Counted from the first letter of the stretch, positions 52,897 to 61,497 are shown. The stretch is 64,000 nucleotides of DNA from Clostridiales bacterium UBA6114 (GCA_002423435.1 DIWE01000022.1:22971-86970), one strand, 5' to 3'. A program made the numbers and translations. Notes: generated from the letters alone by a model not told the origin.

Positions 52897-54105
52897 TTAC
52901 TGCCGTTTGTCGTTTATCGTCCCTGTTCCCGTAATCACCGAAAGGTCCCCCTCAAAATAGGAAGCCAGATCGATGGTTCCGCTGTTTGCAATTTTACCGG
53001 CATCGTTAAAGAGGCATCCGCCATTATCAACAGAAATATAGCCATCGTTCCCGATATTGCCATAATTATAAAACTGCGTGCCCCGTTCAACAAGGAGCTT
53101 GCCGCCGTTGTCGACCGTAACGGCGCCGTAATTGTAGGTATCCGTCATACCTGAGCAGAACGTGCCGCCGCTTTTTACCGTTATCGTGCCGTTGTTTGTC
53201 AAGCTGTTAAGGCCGCGGTCAAACGTGCCGGTTATTGCCATCGCACCGTCGTTTGTGAAGAAACAACCCAGCGCAATCAATTCGCCGCTGACGGTGACCG
53301 TTACCCCTTCTTTGATATAAATCAACGTCTCCGGGCCGTTCTCACGGTCGATAAGGAACTCGCCCGGTATGTCCATATCGGAGCCGATCTGAATTGCGGT
53401 GACGTCCTTGTTATTAAGCGCCGTCTGAAGCTCGGCAAAAGTGGAAACGGCAGTTCCTCCGTCTTTCTGGACGAAAAGTTTTGCAGACTCATATTCCTCC
53501 GAATAAAGCACCTTCATGTCCATAAGCTTCTGCGACAAGGTCTGGCTCCCGTCTTTCACCCTGGCTTCAAGCGCCGCCCACGATACAAGCACGGCGTCCG
53601 CGCGCAGAAAATCCGCGGTATCAACGCCGCTCGGCAGAATGCCGACGGACGCCGCAAGCGCATCCGGAGCGTCCCATGCGAAATCGCCCGCCGCGTCGCT
53701 GTACCCCAGCGCCCGGAGCATAAAGGTCAGATACATATCCGAATCGGCGTTGCCGCTGCCGAGCTTTGTGGCCGACACGCCTTTTGTCAGGCCCTTTTCA
53801 TAGGCATACCCAATATATTTGTCCGCCCATGACATAACATCGGTAAAGGGGTGCTTAAAGCTCCCGTTTACCGCTTCCGATTCCTTCCCAAGCGTACGGA
53901 TCAGCATGATGAGCGCTTCCGTGCGGGTAAGCGCCCTGTTCAGCTCAAAGTTGCCGTCTACGCCCTTGAACAGCCTGAGCTGTTTCAGCGCCGATGCCTG
54001 TATATCCGCCGCGTTGGCTTCCGCCGCGCAGGCCGGCAGAAGCATTGCAAGGCTCAAGGTCAGCATCAGAGCAAGTGAAAGAATCCTTTTCGCTGTTTTT
54101 TTCAT
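52897..54105 (-). CDS. Secreted SLH-like protein with beta-solenoid repeats
   Basis: This 402-residue protein has a signal peptide (MKKTAKRILSLALMLTLSLAML), an S-layer homology-like region at about 40-190 (LNRALTRTEALIMLIRTLG and FTDVMSWADKYIGYAYEKGLTKG), and C-terminal repeats of roughly 17-20 residues (NNGTITVKSGGT, NYGAVTVDNGGKL, NDGYISVDNGGCL, NSGTIDLASY) typical of a beta-solenoid. It is probably held on the cell surface. AAGGAG precedes the ATG at 54105. A GTGAGC-N5-GCCCAC site lies 76 bp upstream. Confidence 0.85.
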   Translation of the reverse strand: MKKTAKRILSLALMLTLSLAMLLPACAAEANAADIQASALKQLRLFKGVDGNFELNRALTRTEALIMLIRTLGKESEAVNGSFKHPFTDVMSWADKYIGYAYEKGLTKGVSATKLGSGNADSDMYLTFMLRALGYSDAAGDFAWDAPDALAASVGILPSGVDTADFLRADAVLVSWAALEARVKDGSQTLSQKLMDMKVLYSEEYESAKLFVQKDGGTAVSTFAELQTALNNKDVTAIQIGSDMDIPGEFLIDRENGPETLIYIKEGVTVTVSGELIALGCFFTNDGAMAITGTFDRGLNSLTNNGTITVKSGGTFCSGMTDTYNYGAVTVDNGGKLLVERGTQFYNYGNIGNDGYISVDNGGCLFNDAGKIANSGTIDLASYFEGDLSVITGTGTINDKRQ

Positions 54106-54180
54106 AAGTTCGTTCTCCTTTTTATAAATTGTCAATCTGTCATTGACACCATCATTTTACAAAAAGGGAAAGGGAAAAAG

Positions 54181-54197
54181 GTGAGCTGCCAGCCCAC
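54181..54197. promoter_or_regulatory. Imperfect inverted repeat GTGAGC-N5-GCCCAC (site 1)
   Basis: Located upstream of the SLH-like gene. The same 17-base layout, with flanking AGGTGAGC and CCCACATTT conserved, occurs at 55125 upstream of the LRR lipoprotein gene. A shared regulator or promoter element is likely. Confidence 0.55.
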
Positions 54198-54213
54198 ATT
54201 TGGAATATTTGCA

Positions 54214-54243
54214 TAAAAAAAATACGCCTGTAAAAAGGCGTAT
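54214..54243 (-). terminator. Terminator after LRR lipoprotein gene
   Basis: ATACGCCT pairs with AGGCGTAT, followed on the minus strand by eight T residues. Confidence 0.88.
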
Positions 54244-54266
54244 CTGCTGAGGCAAATTCGGTCTAT

Positions 54267-55058
54267 TTATTTGATCTCGAAATCCTTACCTTCGAGCTGC
54301 GCGTAAACTCCTTTAAGGGAGCTGTAGTCCGTTGCCGGGTTTCCCTCAAGCAACAGTGTTTTTAGCGTTTTCACCTTTGCAAGCGGACTTACGTCCGCAA
54401 TCTGATTGTCGTTTAGCTGTACTTCCCACAGCTTGGGCAAGCCTGACAAGCCGGACACATCCGTGATGCCCGCGTTTTTCGCGTCTATCATTTGAAGGTT
54501 TTTCAGGCCCGCCAAGGCATCCAGATGTCCAATGCCCTTTGGCACGCCGTTGTCGCCGTGCAGCCAGCAAGCCATCAGGCATTTCATATTCTCCAGATCT
54601 TTCAGGGGAGATAAATCCTCGACCAATGTACCGCTGATATCCAGAGTTTCCAGATTTGTCAGTTTCGAAAGCGGCGCTAAATCGCTCACGCTGTTAAACG
54701 CGATATTTAGTTCCGTCAGTCCTGTGAAATACTCCAAAGCGCTGATATCCTTGACGCCGCCGTCCTTGCTGTTCATATCGTCAAAGCTATCATTACCGAG
54801 GTTTAACGAAGTGACCGCCGCCGCTTCCTCCACCGTGATATCGCCGCTCGGCTTGCTCATCACGTCCCGGACGGCTCCTTCCAGCCGCTTGTCGCTGAAT
54901 TCGACGACAGCGGCGGGCCGGTCGGCTGATGTGGCCGTCGGAGGCTGCGAGTCTGTCGGTTCGGAAGCCGGACCGGTCCGGCTTTCCGCCTGCTGTCCGC
55001 AAGCGGCCAAGACTGCGAGCAGGATCATCGCAAGAACAACGGAAACATATCTCCTCAT
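54267..55058 (-). CDS. Leucine-rich-repeat lipoprotein
   Basis: This 263-residue lipoprotein (MRRYVSVVLAMILLAVLAAC) has a Pro/Ser/Thr-rich linker and five to six SDS22/internalin-type LRRs (LTELNIAFNSVSDLAPLSKLTNLETLDISGT-like units with about 22 residues). The ATG at 55058 has AAAAGGAG 9 bases upstream. An earlier ATG at 55082 would place that site inside the gene. Similar repeats form the outer domain of the kinase encoded just before it. Confidence 0.88.
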   Translation of the reverse strand: MRRYVSVVLAMILLAVLAACGQQAESRTGPASEPTDSQPPTATSADRPAAVVEFSDKRLEGAVRDVMSKPSGDITVEEAAAVTSLNLGNDSFDDMNSKDGGVKDISALEYFTGLTELNIAFNSVSDLAPLSKLTNLETLDISGTLVEDLSPLKDLENMKCLMACWLHGDNGVPKGIGHLDALAGLKNLQMIDAKNAGITDVSGLSGLPKLWEVQLNDNQIADVSPLAKVKTLKTLLLEGNPATDYSSLKGVYAQLEGKDFEIK

Positions 55059-55124
55059 AAGGCGCTTCTCCTTTTCATTCATCAAAATCCCGTTTCCATC
55101 ATAAACGAACTGGCGCGGAAATAG

Positions 55125-55141
55125 GTGAGCTGTGTGCCCAC
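55125..55141. promoter_or_regulatory. Imperfect inverted repeat GTGAGC-N5-GCCCAC (site 2)
   Basis: Located 67 bp before the LRR lipoprotein start and in the same layout as the site at 54181. See that entry for shared bases. Confidence 0.55.
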
Positions 55142-55166
55142 ATTTATATTAATTTGCAACGATACT

Positions 55167-56801
55167 TTATCGATAGGATATCGCGAAGCCCGCTCTGTCC
55201 GAAACCGCTTCGGCAACGGAGCGCATATCCTTGCCCAATACAACATCTTCGAGATGCGGCAAAGACAAGAGCGGCGTGAGGTCGCCGTCATTAACGCCCG
55301 TAACCTCCATAAATCTGAGCTGCGACAGCTCTTCAGCTCCGGTCAAGGTGTCAAGCGTTGTTTCATAAAGATGCAGGTTCCGCAGGCTCTTTAATCCGTA
55401 AAACGCCTCAAGCGAGCGGATCGGCAGCTTGCCCGCATCCAGTTCGGAGAGCATGGGGCAGTTGGACAGCGGCGATAAATCCGTGACACGGGTATCAAAC
55501 AGGGTGACCCGCTTCAAAAACTTCAGCTCGCCCAAAGGTGAAATATCCGTGACGGGGTTGTTCTTTAAATCCACCACCTCAAGATTTTGCAAGGCTGCAA
55601 GCGGTGAAGCATCCGTTATCTTTTGCATGGAAATGAAGATTTGCTTCAGATTCGGCATTTCCGAAAGATCGGCAAGCGAGCGGATCGGGCCTTCCTTCAT
55701 CTGATTGCTCCCGAAAAGGCGGTCGGCCTCGGCGTGCAGCTCCTCCTCCGTTTTTGCGATCAGAGAATCCCCGAAAATATAAAGCCCCGTGACCGAGCGC
55801 AGATCGTCTTCGGTGATGGTTTCGCCCGCCGCTTTGCCGAGCTGCAGCCGGACGGCCTTTTCAATCGTCGGCTCCTCAAAGGAAACGCTCGTATGCGGCT
55901 CCAGGACGGCCGACAGGAAATCCGTGTAACGCCCGACGGAAAAACCCACGCAAAGAAATACCATGCAGGACAGGATCGCCGCTATCCATCGCGGGAAGGC
56001 TTTTTTTCGTTTGCCGCCCGCGCAAAGCAGCGCGGCTTTCAGCTTTTCCGCCGATGCAAACCGGTTTTCCGGTGAAAAAGCGGTGCATTTTTTATATACG
56101 CCCGCCAGCGGGTCGCTGCCCAGCTTGCGAAGGACTTCGTTTATGTCCGTTCCGCCGGTAAGGAGCCAGCCCAGGACCACGCCCAGCGAATAAATGTCCG
56201 TACGGCAGTCTGTCTGTGAAAAGCCATATTGCTCCGGCGGGGCATATTCCCGCGTCCCGAAAAATTGCGTGTCGGTTTTTGCCTCTGCGCGGTAGACGCG
56301 CGAAATATCGAAGTCGATCAGGCTGATTTTCCCGTCCGGCCTCACGATGATGTTCTGCGGTTTGATATCCCTGTGAATAACGGGCTCTTTTTGCCCATGG
56401 AGATAGATGAGGATGTCGCAAAGCGAAACGCAGACGCCGATTATGTCCTCCCTGGTCAGACTATTTTCCGTTATATATCGATCAAGAGGTTTGCCCGCGA
56501 TATATTCGCGTACAATGCATACCATCCTATCATTCTGAAATTCGTCTGCAAAGGCAGGCAGGCCGCTGTGGTGCAGGGACTTCAAGATATCGCTCTCATG
56601 CACGGAAGAGTAGGAACTCTTATCGTAGCATTTTGCGACATAAAGCTGTTCGCCGTTTTTTTGCTTAACCAAAAATGTCTCCGTACCATGGCTGCCCGCC
56701 AGAAATTCCATCTGAACATATTTCTCCAGAAGCCCTGCAGGGTATTCCGAATCATCAAAGGCACCCTGAATATCGGCGGCAGCTGCCTTTATATCATTCA
56801 T
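55167..56801 (-). CDS. Membrane Ser/Thr protein kinase with extracellular leucine-rich repeats
   Basis: This 544-residue kinase has Lys57 (VAKCY), Glu69, HRDIKPQN (143-150), DFD (163-165, in place of DFG) and GTREYAPPEQYG (182-193). A membrane segment follows at about 271-290, then an outer domain with LRRs (about 385-530). This differs from the PASTA-domain kinases of Gram-positives. The LRR part resembles the lipoprotein encoded next, so the two may interact. Its ATG overlaps the stop of the HTH gene by 4 bp. Confidence 0.9.
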   Translation of the reverse strand: MNDIKAAAADIQGAFDDSEYPAGLLEKYVQMEFLAGSHGTETFLVKQKNGEQLYVAKCYDKSSYSSVHESDILKSLHHSGLPAFADEFQNDRMVCIVREYIAGKPLDRYITENSLTREDIIGVCVSLCDILIYLHGQKEPVIHRDIKPQNIIVRPDGKISLIDFDISRVYRAEAKTDTQFFGTREYAPPEQYGFSQTDCRTDIYSLGVVLGWLLTGGTDINEVLRKLGSDPLAGVYKKCTAFSPENRFASAEKLKAALLCAGGKRKKAFPRWIAAILSCMVFLCVGFSVGRYTDFLSAVLEPHTSVSFEEPTIEKAVRLQLGKAAGETITEDDLRSVTGLYIFGDSLIAKTEEELHAEADRLFGSNQMKEGPIRSLADLSEMPNLKQIFISMQKITDASPLAALQNLEVVDLKNNPVTDISPLGELKFLKRVTLFDTRVTDLSPLSNCPMLSELDAGKLPIRSLEAFYGLKSLRNLHLYETTLDTLTGAEELSQLRFMEVTGVNDGDLTPLLSLPHLEDVVLGKDMRSVAEAVSDRAGFAISYR

Positions 56802-57250
56802 TTTATCTCACCGCCGCCAATCAAAGGCAATTCCATTTCATGTAAAATTCTTTGTGTTTCCACAATCGTAAAGTGGTGATGCAGGCAGTAGATGATCGCC
56901 GTATCCCGCTTTACCCTTGGATATAAGGCGCTCGCCCTGGCATGCTTCAAAAGCTCCTGCGCCATATCGACATCAGCTCCGAATCCGAAGGCCAGTTGCA
57001 AAACCGTATCCCGCGACGGATTTCTTGACCCTCTGAAAAGCTGATGCCCAAAGGAGCGCTCGATGTTCGCCCGTTTGATAATACGCTCCGGCACCTCGCC
57101 CTGCTTTTCACACAGTTTTGTTATGTATTGGCTGAAAGATTGCAGCTTAATCTCTTCTGCATTCTTTTTTATGAACTGCCCTAAATTTGAAGTCTTGAAC
57201 AGGCGTCTGAACAATGTGCTTGTTCCGACTTGATTTGCAGGCTCATTCAT
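56798..57250 (-). CDS. HTH-like protein coupled to the Ser/Thr kinase
   Basis: This 150-residue cytosolic protein has an internal segment (SQYITKLCEKQGEVPERIIKRANIERSFGHQLFRGSRNPSRD) that resembles an XRE-type HTH, followed by a region with QLAFGFGADVDMAQELLKHARASALYPRVKRDTAIIYCL. It starts at the ATG at 57250 with GAGGTG upstream. Such proteins often precede Ser/Thr kinase genes in Clostridia and may be their substrates; that is inference. Confidence 0.75.
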   Translation of the reverse strand: MNEPANQVGTSTLFRRLFKTSNLGQFIKKNAEEIKLQSFSQYITKLCEKQGEVPERIIKRANIERSFGHQLFRGSRNPSRDTVLQLAFGFGADVDMAQELLKHARASALYPRVKRDTAIIYCLHHHFTIVETQRILHEMELPLIGGGEIK

Positions 57251-57372
57251 GCTGCCCACCTCTTTCTTTGGTGCAGACCGTTCCGGGATCGGTCGGTTTC
57301 ACGGCATTTTGAGGATCATCCAGGAGCGCGCAAAACGCCGGACACAGTATGCCCGACAAAATACACATACAC

Positions 57373-57401
57373 ATTATATGTGGTTATCCCAATATCTTCA
57401 A
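57373..57401 (-). promoter_or_regulatory. Promoter of HTH-kinase-LRR-SLH cluster
   Basis: TTGAAG, 17 bases, TATAAT on the minus strand, about 120 bp before the HTH gene. The -10 lies within a CACAT/ATGTG inverted repeat, a possible repressor site. GACCG/CGGTC at about 57286-57304 is a second inverted repeat in the leader. Confidence 0.7.
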
Positions 57402-57562
57402 GAATATAAGATAATATTGTTGGAACAGGCTGCCAATTGCACCGCCGATGCACAGAAAAAAGCCTCAGAACCGTTGGTTCTAAGGCTTTGACCGGCAAAC
57501 AAATCGGCAATGGCGTTTACCGCGTCGGTCTGGATATCTTGATTTCTAAATTTTAATTTCAT
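57398..57562 (-). pseudogene. Truncated type III restriction endonuclease (Res) N-terminus
   Basis: An ATG at 57562, overlapping the stop of the TIR gene by ATGA, opens a 54-codon frame. Its first 28 residues (MKLKFRNQDIQTDAVNAIAD, then LFAGQS) match the N-terminus of type III restriction/DEAD helicase subunits. After that the sequence turns into a terminator-like hairpin (AGCCTTAGAACC/GGTTCTGAGGCT) and an unrelated tail ends at 57398. The rest of the roughly 900-residue gene is gone. Confidence 0.7.
57456..57489 (-). terminator. Terminator at the end of the TIR/Res remnant transcript
   Basis: AGCCT-CAGAACC pairs with GGTTCTA-AGGCT around GTT; on the minus strand a run of T follows. It begins where similarity to Res ends. 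Confidence 0.82.
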
Positions 57563-58881
57563 GGAGATTCTCTCCGTCCTGGCTGACGTATTTGCAAATC
57601 AGCCACATAAATATTGCGTGTATTTTTTATATCGAAAAAGTCTCTTAAAGGCATTGGGGCTCTGCTTGGTTTGACACGTACCAAGTCGCCTACTTTTAAG
57701 TCATTATATCGCCCTGCATTGAAGAGCAGCCAATGTGTTTCGCCTTCTACCGGCGGCATGTCTGCCTCGATTAGACCGTCAATTTGAAAACACTTATGCG
57801 TTCCGGACGCGATCCTCCGTTCAGCAATAATTGAAGTGGAATAATATCCTTCTTCGTCCGGTTCCAACACGCCCCACATTCTCAAGTTGGGGATTGGCGC
57901 AGGCGATGCGATAAACGCTGTACCATTGTTATCCTGCTTTACAAAAAAAGCAAGAGAACCCCATGTATCTTCTGATTCGATTCTCAAAAAGGGAGGAAAC
58001 CATAGAAGACGTATTTCTCCATCACCTTCCCAACCATGCCCGGAAAACAGTTCATGCACCTGGTATATCAAGGCATCATAACCGTGAAAATGTCTCAATA
58101 GCGCTTTAGCAACCGGCATGAAATCCAAAATGTCAATATGCTCATATTGATATACCCAATATGTCTTTACGGTTTCCGGATTCTCTAACAGGTCCTGTAC
58201 ATACATATACAGCGTTTCATCTTCCTGTGTGGAGAAATTTGTAAATCCCTGACGCTGCGAGCGTTTATTTGCTTTCAGTTCGTACGATATGGCATGTTCA
58301 TATTTATCATGGAAGCTTTCACTGAAATCGTTGTCTGCAAGTTCGGGGGGTGACATCGCTTCAACAATGGCGGCAGGAAATCCGTTATCTAAGAACAGAT
58401 AATCGGGCAAATTTTCTGTTCTTAGTTCTGCTTCATGAATCTTCTCCATAACTTTTTCCCACGCATCTTTTACATCCTTAACAAGTCCGGCCCAAACTGT
58501 TTCACGTTTTGCCGGCGGTAATTCAGCCAACGGTTTTTGTATATCGTTAATGAATTGGATCGACTCCAGCCATTTAAACTCTTTAAACAGGCAGTGGTGT
58601 ATTAATACCGGATATATTTTCGTATGTTCCATTAGAGCGGGTAACTCATGATAATGAATAAAATCCGATGCCAGAAAATCGGCAGATACCAACAGTATGG
58701 ATATCGCTGACCGGTCCAGAGCACATTTGATTTCCTCACGCCAATTTTGACTGGCCTTAATCCTTGTATCCGACCAGTACTGAATGGCATTATCCCTTAC
58801 AAATGGTGCCAAGTGTTTTCTTAGTCTGAGTTGATGCTTGCTGTCCGCATGGCTATAGCAAATAAAGATGCTGTCTCTCAT
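57559..58881 (-). CDS. TIR-domain protein with C-terminal domain of unknown function
   Basis: This 440-residue protein starts with a TIR domain (about 1-130: SIFICYSHADSKHQLRLRKHL, IKASQNWREEI, ISILLVSADFLASDFIHYHEL). Glu79 is in the usual place of the NAD-cleaving glutamate. The rest (about 170-440) is not recognised. Bacterial TIR proteins are often NADases of antiphage systems, and the restriction-gene remnant behind it supports a former defence locus. No sensor gene is obvious next to it. AGGGAAG precedes the ATG. Confidence 0.85.
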   Translation of the reverse strand: MRDSIFICYSHADSKHQLRLRKHLAPFVRDNAIQYWSDTRIKASQNWREEIKCALDRSAISILLVSADFLASDFIHYHELPALMEHTKIYPVLIHHCLFKEFKWLESIQFINDIQKPLAELPPAKRETVWAGLVKDVKDAWEKVMEKIHEAELRTENLPDYLFLDNGFPAAIVEAMSPPELADNDFSESFHDKYEHAISYELKANKRSQRQGFTNFSTQEDETLYMYVQDLLENPETVKTYWVYQYEHIDILDFMPVAKALLRHFHGYDALIYQVHELFSGHGWEGDGEIRLLWFPPFLRIESEDTWGSLAFFVKQDNNGTAFIASPAPIPNLRMWGVLEPDEEGYYSTSIIAERRIASGTHKCFQIDGLIEADMPPVEGETHWLLFNAGRYNDLKVGDLVRVKPSRAPMPLRDFFDIKNTRNIYVADLQIRQPGRRESP

Positions 58882-58891
58882 ATGTCTTCCC

Positions 58892-59041
58892 TCATACCAG
58901 CTTTAGTTCGATACCGCGGTCTTTCAGGATATGGCAGGCGTTCGGCATGGCCGTGTCGTCCGCAGTTTTTTGCAAGGATGATTTAGCATCATTTTTCCTG
59001 TTTTTATCATAGACGAGGCAGGCAACAGTGATTTTCGCCAT
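58892..59041 (-). CDS. Small 49-residue protein before TIR gene
   Basis: A strong GGAGGAGGGG ribosome site stands before an ATG at 59041 that opens a 49-codon frame (MAKITVACLVYDKNRKNDAK at its start), ending 11 bp before the TIR gene. Composition is normal. No family is recognised. It could be a regulatory small protein or the edge of a decayed gene. Confidence 0.5.
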   Translation of the reverse strand: MAKITVACLVYDKNRKNDAKSSLQKTADDTAMPNACHILKDRGIELKLV

Positions 59042-59198
59042 GTCACCCCTCCTCCCACAAGGGATTTATTCCCTTATATTGTACCGAAAAAGGACAGATT
59101 TAGCAATGATTACTCAGTGCAAAATTGTTCGGACCTCATAGCTTCCGTCGTATTAATTGCAAGGCAAGCAGCAATATTTCAAAATACCGCTACCCAAA

Positions 59199-59996
59199 CT
59201 ATCGTTTACCGGCAAAAAGCGTTCCAATACTGCCCCCTTTGAGGATTTCATATAGAGCGGCCGGATTTTTGCCGTTTGTAATGACAGTGTCAATCCCTTG
59301 CGCGGTTGCCAGCTTTGCCGCTTGCAGTTTTGTTTTCATGCCGCCTGTACCGCGCCGGGAGCCGGCGCCTCCAGCTAAAGATTCTACTTCCTCGTTTATT
59401 GCGGTGATACGTTCTATTCGTTTTGCATCGGGATGGAGGCGGGGATCGCTGTCATAGAAACCGTCGATGTCGGACAGAATGACGAGCTTTTGCGCTCTGC
59501 ACAATACAGCGACAACAGCAGAGAGCATATCGTTGTCTCCAAACAATCTGTCTTCCGATTCGATTTCGGTATAGCTGACCGAATCGTTTTCATTCACAAT
59601 CGGGATAATGCCCATTTCGAGCAAGGTATCAAAGGTGTTTGTCAGGTTTTCCTTCTTTTCCTCAATTTCCATATCCTCGGCGTTCAGCAATATCTGTGCA
59701 ATAGTCTTATCATAGTCATTGAAGAATTTATCGTATAAGTACATAATGCTGCATTGCCCTACCGCAGCGGCGGCCTGCTTCAAACGCATACTTGTGGGCC
59801 TTGTTTTCATTTGCAGCTTATTCGCGCCCACGGCAATCGCGCCGGAGGATACTAAAATAATCTCATAACCCATGTTTTGAATATCGGATAGTACGCAGGC
59901 AAGGCGGTCAAAAGAACGCAAATCATTTTGTCCTATGTCATTTGTCAGTGTAGAAGTTCCAACCTTCACAACAATCCTATTTTGAAATAATCCCAT
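59199..59996 (-). CDS. proB: Glutamate 5-kinase, short form
   Basis: This 265-residue amino-acid kinase has VVKVGTSTLT, LVSSGAIAVGANKL, VNENDSVSY, FGDNDMLSAVVA and GTGGMKTKLQAAKLA, all ProB motifs. It phosphorylates glutamate in proline synthesis. It lacks the C-terminal PUA domain found in many ProB proteins, though short forms exist. No proA is beside it. GAGG precedes the ATG at 59996. It follows the ProX-like gene by 1 bp. There is nothing notable in 59042-59198 apart from a T-rich stretch. Confidence 0.92.
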   Translation of the reverse strand: MGLFQNRIVVKVGTSTLTNDIGQNDLRSFDRLACVLSDIQNMGYEIILVSSGAIAVGANKLQMKTRPTSMRLKQAAAAVGQCSIMYLYDKFFNDYDKTIAQILLNAEDMEIEEKKENLTNTFDTLLEMGIIPIVNENDSVSYTEIESEDRLFGDNDMLSAVVAVLCRAQKLVILSDIDGFYDSDPRLHPDAKRIERITAINEEVESLAGGAGSRRGTGGMKTKLQAAKLATAQGIDTVITNGKNPAALYEILKGGSIGTLFAGKR

Positions 59997-59997
59997 A

Positions 59998-60405
59998 TTA
60001 CACCTCGACAATAGATGGCCTATGCCCCGCAAATTGCAAAAAATCGCAAATGATTTGCGCTGTTTTGATTTTCATATACCCGGTAGTCGTGCCGTCGCTG
60101 CACCCATACCATTCTTCCGCAAGAACGTCCTGATCGAAAACAATCCGTACCCCATTATCCTTATCCAATAAGGCGCTGAAAACAGTTGCGGCGCCTATTT
60201 TGGTTTCCAGCATCTTTTCCATCAAGTCCGCAGGAGCAAAAGAAACGCGGGAAACATCCAATGCATTACTGAACTCCTTCGCGCCAAACGGCTTATCTGC
60301 TGTGGTAACAAAGAGGTAAAACTCCGTCTGCTTTCTGTCGCATAAAAACAGCGTCTTTACCATTTTCATATCGAGCGCCTTATTAATCTGAACGCAATCG
60401 CCCAT
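59998..60405 (-). CDS. ProX/YbaK-type aminoacyl-tRNA deacylase, N-terminally shortened
   Basis: This frame encodes 135 residues of a prolyl-tRNA editing-domain protein (KTLFLCDRKQTEFYLFVTTADKPFGAKEFSN, FSALLDKDNGVRIVFDQDVL). Normal relatives are 30 residues or so longer at the start. Codons just upstream in the same frame read DERVDTDEAIT, which also matches the family, but end at a TAA with no start codon. GAGG lies 8 bases before the ATG at 60405, so the short form may still be made. See the fragment at 60426. Confidence 0.8.
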   Translation of the reverse strand: MGDCVQINKALDMKMVKTLFLCDRKQTEFYLFVTTADKPFGAKEFSNALDVSRVSFAPADLMEKMLETKIGAATVFSALLDKDNGVRIVFDQDVLAEEWYGCSDGTTTGYMKIKTAQIICDFLQFAGHRPSIVEV

Positions 60406-60425
60406 CGTAATTGCCTCATCGGTAT

Positions 60426-60485
60426 CTACGCGCTCGTCACAAATTTAGACGGTGCTGTTGTATAAATATCACTTACAAAAAACAT
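60426..60485 (-). pseudogene. Detached N-terminal fragment of ProX-type deacylase
   Basis: AAGGGGA stands before an ATG at 60485 that opens a 19-codon frame, MFFVSDIYTTAPSKFVTSA. IYTTAP is typical of the start of ProX-type proteins. It then stops, while the adjacent frame continues as ERVDTDEAIT. An internal deletion of roughly 20 codons with a frame change would explain this. Confidence 0.6.
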
Positions 60486-60606
60486 ATCCATTCCCCTTCA
60501 CTTGAAATCTCTGCATTTATACTGTATCATGTTTTTATGTATTACAAAAGAGAATGTTTGTCATAATCGATATGACAAATCCAGATGTATGGTGGATGAG
60601 AATCAT

Positions 60607-61497
60607 ATGGACATGAACATTCAAAAATATATGGCTTTTGTCAAAACTGTTGAACATGGCAGCTTTACAAAAGCCGCAGAAATATTGAACTATTCCCAAT
60701 CCGGAATCAGTCGCATGATTAACGATTTGGAAAAGGAATGGAGCGTGTCTCTTCTTGAGCGCGGGCGCGCCGGTGTACGCCTGACTTCCGATGGGTTAAA
60801 ACTGTTGCCGTTTGCACAAAGAGTATGCACCGAATATCAGAAGTTGCAGGCGCAAGTGGATGAGCTCAACGGCTTGCAATCGGGGCTGATTCGGATTGGT
60901 ACGTTTTCCAGCGTAGCAACTCATTGGCTACCGAATATCATTAAAGAGTTCCAAAAGGACTACCCGAATATTGATTACGAGCTTCTGCTGGGCGACTATA
61001 CGGAAATTGAAAGCTGGATATTGGAAGGGCGCGTGGATTGCGGCTTTCTTCGGCTTCCTACGCTCCCGGAGCTTGAAACGATATTTTTGGAGCAGGATAA
61101 ACTGCTTGTGGTTTTGCCGGAGGATCATCCGATGGCCGACTGTGAGTGCTTTCCTGTAAAGGCGCTGTGCGATTACCCTTTTATGCTTTTAGAAAAAGGC
61201 GCAAAGGCTGAAATATCGGAAATATTTGAAAAATGTAATATTGAACCAAAGGTACATTTTACGACATGGGATGATTACGCCATCATGTCAATGGTCGAAA
61301 GCAGATTGGGAATCAGTATTTTGCCGGAGCTTATTTTGCAGCGAGTTCCATACAGAATTGTGATAAAAGAACTGGACATACCGGCGTATCGTAAAATTGG
61401 TCTTGCAATGAGAGACAAAAAATCTGCGTCGCTTGCAGTTAAGCGGTTTTTAGACTATCTGCAATTCAGGAACAACCTTAAGATAGAGAAGGTTTAA
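60607..61497 (+). CDS. LysR-family transcriptional regulator
   Basis: This 296-residue regulator has an N-terminal HTH (KTVEHGSFTKAAEILNYSQSGISRMINDLEKEW) and a LysR ligand domain. The ATG at 60607 (MDMNIQKY) has GGATGAG 6-7 bases upstream; an earlier in-frame ATG at 60502 adds 35 residues not typical of the family. It is divergent from the ProX/ProB pair and may control them. Confidence 0.92.
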   Translation: MDMNIQKYMAFVKTVEHGSFTKAAEILNYSQSGISRMINDLEKEWSVSLLERGRAGVRLTSDGLKLLPFAQRVCTEYQKLQAQVDELNGLQSGLIRIGTFSSVATHWLPNIIKEFQKDYPNIDYELLLGDYTEIESWILEGRVDCGFLRLPTLPELETIFLEQDKLLVVLPEDHPMADCECFPVKALCDYPFMLLEKGAKAEISEIFEKCNIEPKVHFTTWDDYAIMSMVESRLGISILPELILQRVPYRIVIKELDIPAYRKIGLAMRDKKSASLAVKRFLDYLQFRNNLKIEKV

